DNA from: Zancudomyces culisetae | Taxonomy: Eukaryota; Kickxellomycota; Harpellomycetes; Harpellales; Legeriomycetaceae | Assembly (NCBI GenBank): GCA_001969505.1 | Contig: LSSK01001226.1 | Coordinates: forward strand, 1 to 16,448 | DNA length: 16,448 nucleotides | Reading direction: 5' to 3' | Part shown: positions 1-8,459 of the stretch, piece by piece | Layout: the number at the start of each line of letters is the position of its first letter | Position numbering within the stretch: position 1 is the stretch's first letter | Made by a program: the position numbers and the translations under genes | Notes under the pieces: generated by a model | The model's database searches: none | What the model was told of the DNA's origin: nothing | The model's input: only the letters and a program-made list of their open reading frames with translations

Positions 1-1506
1 CTAAAAAGTGTAGTTTTGGCGACTTTTAGGTATATCCATAATTTGAAAACTATACACTCTTTTGATTTATTCATATAAAATTGAGAAACGAAGCTCCATT
101 CATAAGAAAGTTGTGGTTCACTCAATACAGTTGTGACTACACTCAATAAAGTCAAACTCAACACATTCCAACATAAGTACATCCAATGGTTGGGTGTGTG
201 TCCTGAATTTTTTAATACAATGGGCAGGTTAAGCTTGAATGTAACTTATACGTTCTTCAACATACTTTCAAGTTTCTATTAGTTGCTAAGCGTAAGTGAG
301 ATTTTACCAAAAAGGTGAAAAGGTGGAGGGCAGCCCTTATGCATACATACAGAGGATATGGGGTTCCTAAAGGCACAGAGGAGAATCAGATTCATACACA
401 TTGTGTATTATTCTTTTATTTTATTTTATTTTAGCAAACTAAAAATAGTGTAAAATAGGATGGTGGGTCAAAACAAGTTCTCTGAAATAAATCTTTAAGA
501 CTTTGAAAATGAGATCCATGGTCAGTCATAGAGAGTTATAAGTCGAGCTTTGTAAGATACCTTTGAATTGAATTATCAGCACAGAATTATACTTCAGGAA
601 ACAAAATAAATTGGCAAGGAGTAAGGAGTACCTTTTCTAAATAGGATGGGTTGAGATACTAATTATTGAAGCGGTTTAGAGTTAAATATTGGCCAGTTCT
701 TCCCACGTGCAGTTAAATAAGTGTATACGGTCCACCATATTGTATTATCAAAATTCAGCCATTAGCTCCTGTAATTTCCAAAGACCTATTATTGTCATCC
801 CTCTGTTCAATAAACTGCAACGAGACGCAAATGAGGGCTGATACCATTTTGACCCAATATTTCTATCTGGTATTTTTTAATAAACCTATTGAGCAAAAAA
901 AAACCCTCCATTATTGGTATGGTTGTATTTGTTGTTGGCTTTTTGCGGGGAAAGTAAAAGGAAAACATATACCACCGTTTAATTTTTTCTGCACATGATC
1001 AATATCAGTTAAAGCATGATGATCATTTACAAGACCACACCACATAATCATAGCCATCCTGAATAAAGTTTTTACTTTGAAATACATACAAGTACACACG
1101 GATTTTTTTTGCTATTGTAACTAAAGACACACCCATTTATCTCCACAGTATCTCAAAAAATAAATACAGTGTGGTACCATTCCTAGTTGTTGGTGATTTA
1201 CCAGATTTTTTTATAATACTTTTACTGTAATGATACGTGCGTCAATTCGAAAGCATTTGGCTCGACTACAGATGTCTACATATATGGATTATATTATTTG
1301 AAGAGCGCCTAATAACCAGAAATTTTTGAATTTTTGCTGAATTCGAATTTTCATATATTCAGTTGTTTATATTGCTATTACTTTTCTATGGAATCTAGCT
1401 TATACTTAATGTAAATAGAGTAAAGAGAATAAAAGCATATATTTTGATCTTGAATACATAAAAAAAGTCAGCTACAGAATAATTTGGTAGGGTATTTGAT
1501 ATTAAA
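1..1506. other. Intergenic region upstream of the ZIP-like gene, no gene recognised
   Basis: No convincing coding sequence is seen on either strand; the only open stretches are about 60 codons, low in complexity and without family motifs. No tRNA A/B box pair was found. It holds a (TTTTA)4 repeat at 414-433, a CACGTG E-box at 704-709 (the core bound by Cbf1/Pho4-type bHLH factors in yeasts), and A/T-rich DNA with a TATA-like CATATATTTT near 1437-1446, about 65 nt before the ATG at 1507. No Zap1-type zinc-responsive element (ACCTTnAAGGT) was seen, so zinc regulation of the next gene is not supported by sequence. Confidence 0.6.
414..433. repeat. (TTTTA)4 pentanucleotide microsatellite
   Basis: Four perfect tandem copies of TTTTA in noncoding DNA. 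A simple repeat with no visible function. Confidence 0.95.
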
Positions 1507-3226
1507 ATGAACAGAGCTGTTGCATTCGATTGTGGTTCTTTGGGATACTACAAAGATTGGAACACTAAATACCACATAGCATCCTTTTTTATAGTGCTAG
1601 TATTGGTGTCATTCGCAACGTTTTTGCCGATACCATGTAGGGTGTTAAAGGTTTTCCGAATCTTTAGGATCTCCTACGACTTTATAAAATACTTTTCAGC
1701 TGGAGCGATAATAACAATAGGGTAAGAATATTGATAATTGAATTTCCTCGCATTGCGGGTCAGTAGTTTGCAGAATCAAGTATAAAAATAGATATTCATA
1801 ATAAGTGTTAGCGAGCGGTGGATGTTCATAGATTGCAATCATAATGAATAAAAGTAATGTGTAGCCTTGGTATTATGTACATAGAGTCGTTGTAAATATT
1901 TCAAGTTCAACCAGCAAGCTTAATCATCAATGCAACTCATCGCTTCAAAAAAACATAGATGTTTGGGGAACTATAATGTTTGTTTGTGGAATCTTTTTGG
2001 CACAGCTAATACAAAATTTACTGGTAATAGCAGTAAAAGATAGTGAAATCGAAATGTTGACCAACAAAAAAGGGGGTGGCCCAAGAAAATATAGTGATTT
2101 GGAAATGAGAAAAATAAAAAACCAAGACAGTACGCAACCTAGCTTTGATAAGCAGGTGAACGAGTATAGAGCTATACACAATAGGAACGTTGAAAAGCTG
2201 GCCGTGCCAAATGGAAATAACACTAATCAACCCAATCATTATGATATTGGGTTCAAGCCAACTCTGGTATACCACCCAGATAATATATGCTTAAATCCTA
2301 TGGAGGATCAAAATCAAGGTCGTAATATACCAATGGCTAATGGAAATGCGTATGATGCTTACAATATGCATGGTTTTTTAACGCCTGAAAATCATGATCC
2401 GAAGGCAAATTTTAAAAACAATGGTGCTAACCAAAATACTAATTTTCAGGTCAATGGACAGCAGTACGGCACAGCTAATGATAACTTTAAAGGTAACTCT
2501 AATAACATTAATTTCAGTAATTTCTCCACCAAGGATAATTGAAACAACACAATAAATAATGTAGAAAACCAGCAAGGAATAGCTAAGCCAAACAATGCAT
2601 TCCACAGTCCTCCAAGAAAAAGCTTTCTTTTTAGTAAAGATTACATCCCAGCGGTAATACCGATAAACGAAAAAAATAAGGGAAGACAAAGCACGATGGC
2701 ATATGAGAGACTTAAAATTGACAGAGAAAAAATAAATTTTGCCTCCAGAAAGTATAGCTTGTATATAATGGAATTTGCAGTATTGACACAACTTCTTCTT
2801 AATGGAGTATATGTTGGAGCAACCATGCAAGAGAAATATTTTGTCTTTGTGGGAGAAATAATCTTGTATTCCTCATTTATGGGTATCGCTGTGCTAACCC
2901 AGGTGATGGATGTGCTTAATCATGGTGCTCTTAAAGTCCTATTTCACCATACCTTTTTGTGCTCCACAATAACTGTGGGCTTGATCTTAGGGTGCAGTCT
3001 TCATAATTTGTATTATCCGTATCAAACTTCTGTTCTTACGTTCCTAGGCGTAGTCGAGGGTTTAGTAGGAGGAATACTAGCATATGTTGGGGTAATTGAT
3101 CTATTTGAAAGGGAAGTACACTCTAAAAAGATTGAAAGCTATTTGCCGCTTAGACACTCATTTGTGTACTTTTCTATTTACATGGGTGCCATTACAGTTA
3201 TGCTTATCAATATTTATATGCACTAA
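1507..3226 (+). CDS. ZIP-family (Zrt/Irt-like) membrane protein lacking metal ligands; possible pseudogene
   Basis: ZIP proteins carry zinc or iron across membranes. Exon 1 is 1507-1721 and exon 2 starts at 1885. Exon 1 gives an extracellular Cys/Trp-Asn-Thr segment, TM1 (about residues 24-42, IASFFIVLVLVSFATFLPI) and the KYFSAGAII start of TM2. Joining at 1885 aligns register-for-register with the family (GVIIATAFIHLLAPA...C versus GAIITIGVVVNISSS...C), which fixes the splice. TM3 is at 1967-2035. The C-terminal half at 2750-3226 aligns with TM4-TM8, including VxGxILAYxGxIDLFxxE. The canonical ligands are gone: TM2 His is Val (codon 1892), TM4 HSxxxG is TQLLLNG (2786-2806), TM5 HQxFEG is YSSFMG (2867-2884). 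Between TM3 and TM4 lies an Asn-rich loop of about 235 codons. An in-frame TGA at 2540-2542 breaks the frame, which otherwise stays open to TAA at 3224-3226. It is either removed by a small intron or a real nonsense codon. Family assignment is fairly sure; transport activity is doubtful. Confidence 0.72.
1722..1884 (+). other. Intron 1 of the ZIP-like gene
   Basis: 163 nt, 5' splice site GTAAGA, 3' splice site ACATAG. It splits a Gly codon (GG|A, phase 2). The boundaries were chosen because they restore the frame of the downstream exon and the family register from TM2 to the following conserved Cys. An upstream AG at 1863-1864 gives the wrong frame. No TACTAAC branch site is evident. Confidence 0.65.
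2493..2564 (+). other. Candidate 72-nt intron removing the in-frame TGA
   Basis: GTAACT at 2493 and AATGTAG ending at 2564 define a 72-nt, frame-preserving segment containing TGA 2540-2542; splicing would give a Glu codon and a protein of about 494 aa. Against it, the only branch-like CTAATAAC lies too close to the 5' site, and other pairs also work, for example GTAATT at 2517 with AG ending at 2564, 2576 or 2582. This is a hypothesis only. Confidence 0.3.
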
Positions 3227-3435
3227 CGTCGTTTATGTAAAGTGACTATAACAGTTAATATAGGTCTTGGATTATGAAAAGGAGCTCTGTTTAAAAACAA
3301 ATTTTGTACTATTAATAAGATTATTCTAGCATAGTTGCATATTTTTTATGTCTAGTTAGTAGGGTGATTTGCCATTATAGTTTGTGTTTAATATTTGATT
3401 TTTATGTTTAATATTCTGTATTTGATGTTTGGCAT

Positions 3436-3450
3436 TTGGCATATTGCCAA
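3436..3450. repeat. Short inverted repeat TTGGCA-TAT-TGCCAA
   Basis: Perfect 6-bp arms around a 3-base spacer, about 210 bp past the ZIP-like stop codon. It is preceded by a direct copy of TTTGGCAT at 3429. It could be a dimeric protein-binding site or chance. Confidence 0.6.
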
Positions 3451-3496
3451 CTGTTTATTATGGTTCTGAAATGATGAATAATAAATAACAACCATC

Positions 3497-3520
3497 CAAA
3501 TCAAATCAAATCAAATCAAA
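3497..3520. repeat. (CAAAT)4 CAAA tandem repeat
   Basis: Four full units of CAAAT plus CAAA in noncoding DNA. A simple microsatellite. Confidence 0.95.
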
Positions 3521-4104
3521 CCAGAGTAAACAAATGCAATAAAAATAAAAAACAGGTATAGGTCTGGAGCCTGTGGTGCAAACAAAAAAAGAGTTTTCCT
3601 CAAAATATAATCATTTAAACAACTCCAACCATTTAATATTTGTACTACAGTCTAACTATTAAACACTACCTAACTAAATACTTCGAAATAAATCAGCTTA
3701 CTGTGAGCATTTAGGATGCGTATAGCCTCGAAATGACACGAAAAAAGACGAAAGATGCCCATCAGTGACAAAAGCCGATTTAGCAAAGCGAGGATACGGG
3801 CTGCTTTCAAATCCTTCGCAATGATCTATTATCTCTTTGTTAAGCAAACAAACTCGAATCCCTCATTTGAACAATTAACAAAGTCAATATTACAAATGTC
3901 AAAAATGTAAGCTCTTGTATACCATGCAACATAGACAACGACTTGTATCGCATTGAGTCCTCATACAACTGTTTAATATACTAAACAACATGTTTATGGT
4001 AACTAATCGTCTCAGTGGCGAAATTCGAGTGAAGCTGATCAATATTCTTAACAACTTCTTATAGAAATTTCACAATCATCGACTTAGTGCTAATAAAGGA
4101 TATT

Positions 4105-7100
4105 ATGCATGAGAGCCTCGAGATAAAGTTAGAAACCTCAAATGAGGAAGTGCAGATATATATTTCCTTTACACAGGATAGCGATACCGGTACGGTGCAA
4201 AAAAAGCGAAAGCTTAAAAGGGACACTACGAGTGCTGTTGTAAATAAAAGCACACTGGAGTTGGTCAAGGACAAGATTGATGTGTTTGATAAATTTTTAG
4301 AAGATTGGCTTCAAAATGCGGAGGACTCGGTAAATAAAACTACAATTTTGGCTTTTTCTGGAGGGAGGGGGGAGGTTCGATAAAACTAATCAAAATTTTC
4401 TATCAATAGGAAAAATTTCATCCCAAAAGGTTGGAGCAATTGTGTCTAAAACATATACCAAGAAATGTTCTTGAAAAGCATGGGATAATAACCAAGAGCA
4501 TTGATAACCTTGAAAACAATGCTGCTGGTAAGTTCCAGCATCAAAATAAAATAGTTGAGCTGTTACTCAATGCCGATTTTTGTACTGGTCAAATAAACTT
4601 GGAAAGCATCTTTTCCGAGGAAGGACGAAATCCAGTATATGAACAGAATAATAAGGATGAATTTGATGCAGACAGTAACGACTTTAATTTAGTAGAAAAT
4701 GGGTTGTTTTTACAAAAGTTCAAAGAAACTCTGGGAATAGAGAAGCTCTACTCCCATCAGGCAGAGGCGATTAAAAAGACAAATCAAAACCAAAACGTCA
4801 TAATCACAACGGCAACTAGTAGTGGAAAGTCACTTGTATTTCAGCATGCCATATTGAAAACGGTACTTTCTGAAATTTCATTAGAAAGGAAAACTGCATT
4901 GCTTATTTTTCCAACAAAGGCATTACAACAAGACCAATTCCAAAAACTCAATGAAATATTTTCAAGTTTCCTTCAAAAGGGAGATTCCAAGACCTCCTCA
5001 ATGTGTAATATCGTAGTGTATGATGGTGATACGCCATTGGAACAGCGGAGATCATTGGGAGGTACGCAGCCTATCGATGTACTGATAACAAATCCCGATT
5101 CACTACACTGCTCGATACTCCCACATAGTAATAGCAGTAACAACAGTAGGTGGAGGCTATTTTTACAAAATTTAAAGCTAGTGGTGATTGACGAGGTTCA
5201 TGTGTACAACCAAAGTTTCGGAATGCATATGAAGATGATTTTAGCAAGACTGCTCCGGATATGCTCTCATTTTACTCAAAGCGATTCTCGTGATAGGATC
5301 CAATTTATTTTGAGTAGCGCTACCATAGAAAACCCTTTGAAGGTAAACGGTTTCGAAATAAGTTGGTATTTGATGTGATTTTCAGTCTAATACCCATAAC
5401 TATCACACTTTTTTTTCCCCCGAAAAAGAACTGGCGAATACTAACACTTTCGATACATTAAAATGATAGTTTGCCGTAGACTTGACAAACACCACGCATT
5501 TCGAGCTGATTAGTGTGGACGGATCACCGAAAAAGCCCCAGGTACCCAAATTTAATATCTATCATCATTTCTATTATTTTAACGCGAGTCAATTTTAACA
5601 AAAGTGTTTATAAAGAAGGGGTATATTTACATAAATTTTATTCCACAATTATTTTTCTAAAAGCCAGTTATTGAAAATACCAAAATAATTTAGGACTTGG
5701 TAGTTTGGAATTCAAGCAAGAATAGTAGCAACTCAGAAAAAGGATATTTGAGTGATGTTGTCGATATTGGTTTCATGGTGGTTCAAAGCAATGTGAAAAC
5801 GATTTTATTTTGCAGAACCCGTGAGCAGTGCGAGTTGATATACTTTAAGTTAGTCAGCAAACTTAAAACGTATGGAAAAGAGGAGCTGATAGAGTATGTG
5901 CAGCCCTATCGTGGTGGGTATACTCCACAGGAGAGAAGGAACATTGAAAAACTCATGTTTAACAATCGAATAAGGCTGATTATCTCTACATCTGCGCTAG
6001 AATTAGGAATCGATATAGGGAGCTTGGAATTAACAATCATCTTGGGAATGCCGTACAGCAAAACACAGTATCTACAGCAAATAGGAAGATCAGGAAGAGT
6101 TTCTAGCCGGCCGTTAGAGTGCAACCATGTGTTAAATGGTGATGGTGGGGACAGAAAATTTGCACAGTTAGAAAGAAATACTGCTATTGTAGTACTGTAT
6201 GATTTGGTCACTAAAAATACAAATGGCAGCTCTGAAGAGCAACGCAGAGAAGAAGATATCGATCAAGAGTCAAGCAATGGTTTACAGGCTGTGAGAAATC
6301 TTGAACTGCTAGATTGTCAAATCGCTTATTGCAGTGATATAGTCAAACAGCATTTACAATGTGCGGCATTCGAGTTAGCTATACGCGTTGGTGAGCTTGA
6401 AGGGGATACTGTGTTTAGTTCCCCAGATGGTGGTAGAGAGACCCTCTCTGAAATTAGATTCCCTGGGACACACCAGGCAAGTGAGTGTACATGTCATGTG
6501 GGACAAAGGGTAACAAATCTGCGATGGTATACACATATCAATAAAAACGTTTCCGATCCAGATGAGGATAGCGAGAATATCTCAAAACTAGCTGAGGAGA
6601 CACTACTTTTTGATTCCAAATACGGTACGTATATACCGACTTTGTACTATAAGCCTTACCCCGCCATAAAGGTCCCAATACGGGCAAGTTTTGTTAATGA
6701 GGCTCACACCAACGGACTCGGACCTTCTGGAAATGAGTACGGTGTTCGCGGTTTTAATACCATTGATGGCCGAGGGGGTGCTGTTGGAAATAATGACTGG
6801 ACCATTATTGAATTTAATGGTGGTGGCTTTAGTGCATATCGAGTACTCGAAACTCTAGAGCCGTATCGTGCGTCTGATGGTTTGTATAAAGATAAAGTGT
6901 ACATATTCAAGGGAGAGTACTACAAGATCACTGGATTTCTCCTAGATCTCAAAATTGCCATTTCTAGAAAGCTGTTTGTTTCTGAAGATAAAAGTCAGTA
7001 CAGATATCATGTAACCAGTGTAGGCGATGTCGAGACGTCGATTGATATTCTACAAAAAGGCATAGGCACTAGCAGTATACACGGTTCAAATTCTCTCATA

Positions 7101-7937
7101 AAAGTCAACAACAAAATAAAATCCTACAAACTTGAGGATCGCAATTTTAGTTTTGCTATTGGTGCCAATAGAGCTGCAAATGTGGGGATAGACGCAGACA
7201 AAAGGAACAGCAACAGCAAAAGTAAAAGTACTATTTGTTATAAAATCGATGAGCCAGTAACAATTTCATACATAACCCAAGCTTTAATGATCAGATGTCT
7301 GAATACAAATTTCAGCCAACTTCTTTGTAAAACATTGAACAGTACAGATAGTAATAGTAGTAATAGTTTCAGCAATAATGATGGTGGTATCAATAGCAAA
7401 GATATATCTACGCATTCACACATATCTGTTGGTGGAGGAGCTGTCAATAGTTTTGATGTATCACATCTCCTCTGCCATTTATTTGCTAACTCGATCAAGA
7501 AGATATGTGGGATATCACGAATAAACACAAACTGCTGCGATTTTATAAACAGCAACAATGTTAGTAATTTTACTTTGGTTCAAAATTGGAACAGAGGTGA
7601 AAATCATGGCGCAGGGGACAAAATTCCTGAAAGAATGCTAATATTTTACTCGCCAACTAACCCAGCCATTCTACGCGCTCTGTATGCGTCGCATTCGGAC
7701 AAATCTACAGATTTGTTCGAGTATCTACTAGCATTTGGTGTGAAAAACATAATTCGTAGCTGTGTGTGCAAATCCGGATGTTTTAACTGTAAGACCTTTT
7801 CCCTACATATTTATGCTCATACACTAATCAAGTCATCATCCATTTACAAAAGAGTTGAACGATTTCTGCAAAGTGAGAGAAAAATAAAAAATAATAATAG
7901 TAAATTAAAAACTTCACAAACTATATATGTATTGTAA
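4105..7937 (+). CDS. HRQ1: Hrq1, RecQ4-family 3'-5' DNA helicase
   Basis: Hrq1 is a nuclear superfamily 2 DNA helicase, the fungal RecQL4 relative, involved in interstrand crosslink repair and telomere maintenance. Four exons are deduced: 4105-4329, 4410-5342, 5470-5541 and 5694-7937, all introns phase 0, giving about 1157 aa (S. cerevisiae Hrq1 is slightly shorter). Motifs in order: YSHQAEAI, Walker A TATSSGKS (Lys near 214), DEVH 336-339 with the family's DEVHVYxxxFGxH, SSAT 377-380, the family signature DGSP in exon 3, TILFCRTREQCE, STSALELGIDIG 508-519, QQIGRSGR 538-545 with the arginine finger, then KQHLQCAAFEL and a C-terminal DUF1998/zinc region CxCx3Cx2C (C1100, C1102, C1106, C1109). 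Ser/Asn-rich inserts sit around residues 890-990. The first in-frame ATG is 4105; a GTG at 4087 is not a likely start. The family call is certain; the exact N-terminus is less so. Confidence 0.93.
4330..4409 (+). other. HRQ1 intron 1
   Basis: 80 nt, phase 0; 5' site GTAAAT, branch-like ACTAATC at 4385-4391, 3' site ATCAATAG. It contains the G-rich run at 4360-4375. Retention leads to a TAA at 4381-4383 and a truncated protein. Confidence 0.8.
4360..4375 (+). other. G-rich tract with four G-runs (possible G-quadruplex) inside HRQ1 intron 1
   Basis: Runs of 2, 3, 6 and 2 G separated by single A residues. This can form at least a two-tetrad quadruplex in DNA or pre-mRNA. It lies about 10 nt upstream of the branch-like sequence. 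Folding is inferred, not shown. Confidence 0.5.
5343..5469 (+). other. HRQ1 intron 2
   Basis: 127 nt, phase 0; 5' site GTAAAC, pyrimidine tract near 5408-5420, perfect branch site TACTAAC at 5439-5445, 3' site GATAG. A later AG ending at 5479 was rejected because it breaks the frame. The join SSATIENPLK to FAVDLTN fits the family. Confidence 0.88.
5542..5693 (+). other. HRQ1 intron 3
   Basis: 152 nt, phase 0; 5' site GTACCC (weak consensus), branch-like TTCTAAA near 5656, 3' site AATTTAG. The join gives DGSPKKPQ to DLVVWN, matching the DGSP...WNP stretch of Hrq1 proteins. Confidence 0.8.
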
Positions 7938-8195
7938 TGTTTTTTTTAGGTATCCATTTGAACACATGTTCCAGAAACCCTTCAATGGACCGAATGCTAT
8001 TAATGGAGTTGAAAACGCGTTGATATACCAAAACAACTTTATCCGCTAATTTTTGCTTGGGTTTTGTCTTTTTTATACTGTTTTATTTGATCGTATGGTA
8101 CTCTTTATCTCCACACTCCCCTTGAAATACTGATACCAGATGATCTCAACACTTTGAAGGAAAGTACTTGAAAACAATCTTTTGGATCCAACTAC

Positions 8196-8212
8196 TGAAA
8201 AAAATTTTTTTT
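8196..8212 (+). promoter_or_regulatory. RRPE-like element upstream of UTP22
   Basis: TGA7T8 closely resembles the ribosomal RNA processing element (TGAAAAATTTTT) found upstream of ribosome-biogenesis genes in yeasts. It lies about 250 bp before a ribosome-biogenesis gene. No intact PAC motif was found nearby. Confidence 0.5.
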
Positions 8213-8310
8213 CCTTTATTTTGTGCCTGCGTTTATTTGCTAACTTTTTTTTTTATTTTTATATTTTTGGAGAAAGATTTCTGAACTAGATCAAAATTTT
8301 GGCAATACAG

Positions 8311-8330
8311 GAAAAAAAAATTTTTTTTTT
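8311..8330 (+). promoter_or_regulatory. Second A9T10 tract upstream of UTP22
   Basis: A nine-A run followed directly by a ten-T run. It may be a second RRPE-like element or a nucleosome-excluding poly(dA:dT) tract, about 130 bp before the start codon. Confidence 0.4.
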
Positions 8331-8379
8331 ATTGTATAGTCAAGTCAACCAGCAACTCGTAAACTTTAAAAGACACGTA

Positions 8380-8392
8380 TTATATATATAAA
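8380..8392 (+). promoter_or_regulatory. TATA box of UTP22
   Basis: TATATATATAAA-like run about 70 bp upstream of the ATG at 8460, a normal spacing for a yeast TATA element. Confidence 0.5.
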
Positions 8393-8459
8393 TGTAAATA
8401 CACTCACATACAAAAAGTACAAAAAAAAAAACAACTAGACTTTACAGATATTAGTAGAA

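Larger units (their letters stand above)
3227..4104. other. Intergenic region between the ZIP-like gene and HRQ1
   Basis: No coding sequence or tRNA is recognisable. It contains a CAAAT tandem repeat at 3497-3520, a small perfect-arm inverted repeat at 3436-3450, and AT-rich DNA. The HRQ1 promoter should lie in the last few hundred bases, but no clear TATA box was seen. The HRQ1 reading frame stays open for some codons upstream of 4105 without an ATG. Confidence 0.6.
7938..8459. other. Intergenic region, HRQ1 3' end and UTP22 promoter
   Basis: 522 bp without a gene. It contains an MCB-type ACGCGT at 8015-8020, two long A-tract/T-tract elements, a TATA-like run at 8380-8392, and an A-rich leader before the UTP22 ATG. 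TATATAT overlapping the HRQ1 stop (about 7922-7928) resembles yeast 3'-end efficiency elements. Confidence 0.6.

Noticed and set aside
1016-1062. ATGATGA (C box-like) followed by CTGA (D box-like), as in a C/D snoRNA
   Set aside because: Only 47 nt from box to box, no terminal stem in the flanks, and no internal C'/D' pair.
792-1099. Short overlapping open frames on both strands
   Set aside because: Below 70 codons, low complexity, no family motif; best explained by chance.
2540-2542. TGA as a reassigned sense codon
   Set aside because: No other in-frame TGA in HRQ1, UTP22, LCL3 or ALG1, where Trp is always TGG.
2378-2830. 150-codon minus-strand frame
   Set aside because: It is antisense to the ZIP-like gene and has no recognisable domain.
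5985-6030. CUG-Ser or CUG-Ala genetic code
   Set aside because: CTG before ISTSALELG in HRQ1 and in ELISVDGSP sits where family members carry hydrophobic Leu-like residues.
5838-7938. Separate helicase gene starting at exon 4 of HRQ1
   Set aside because: It lacks motifs I-III, which are in the upstream exons, and phase-0 introns join them cleanly.
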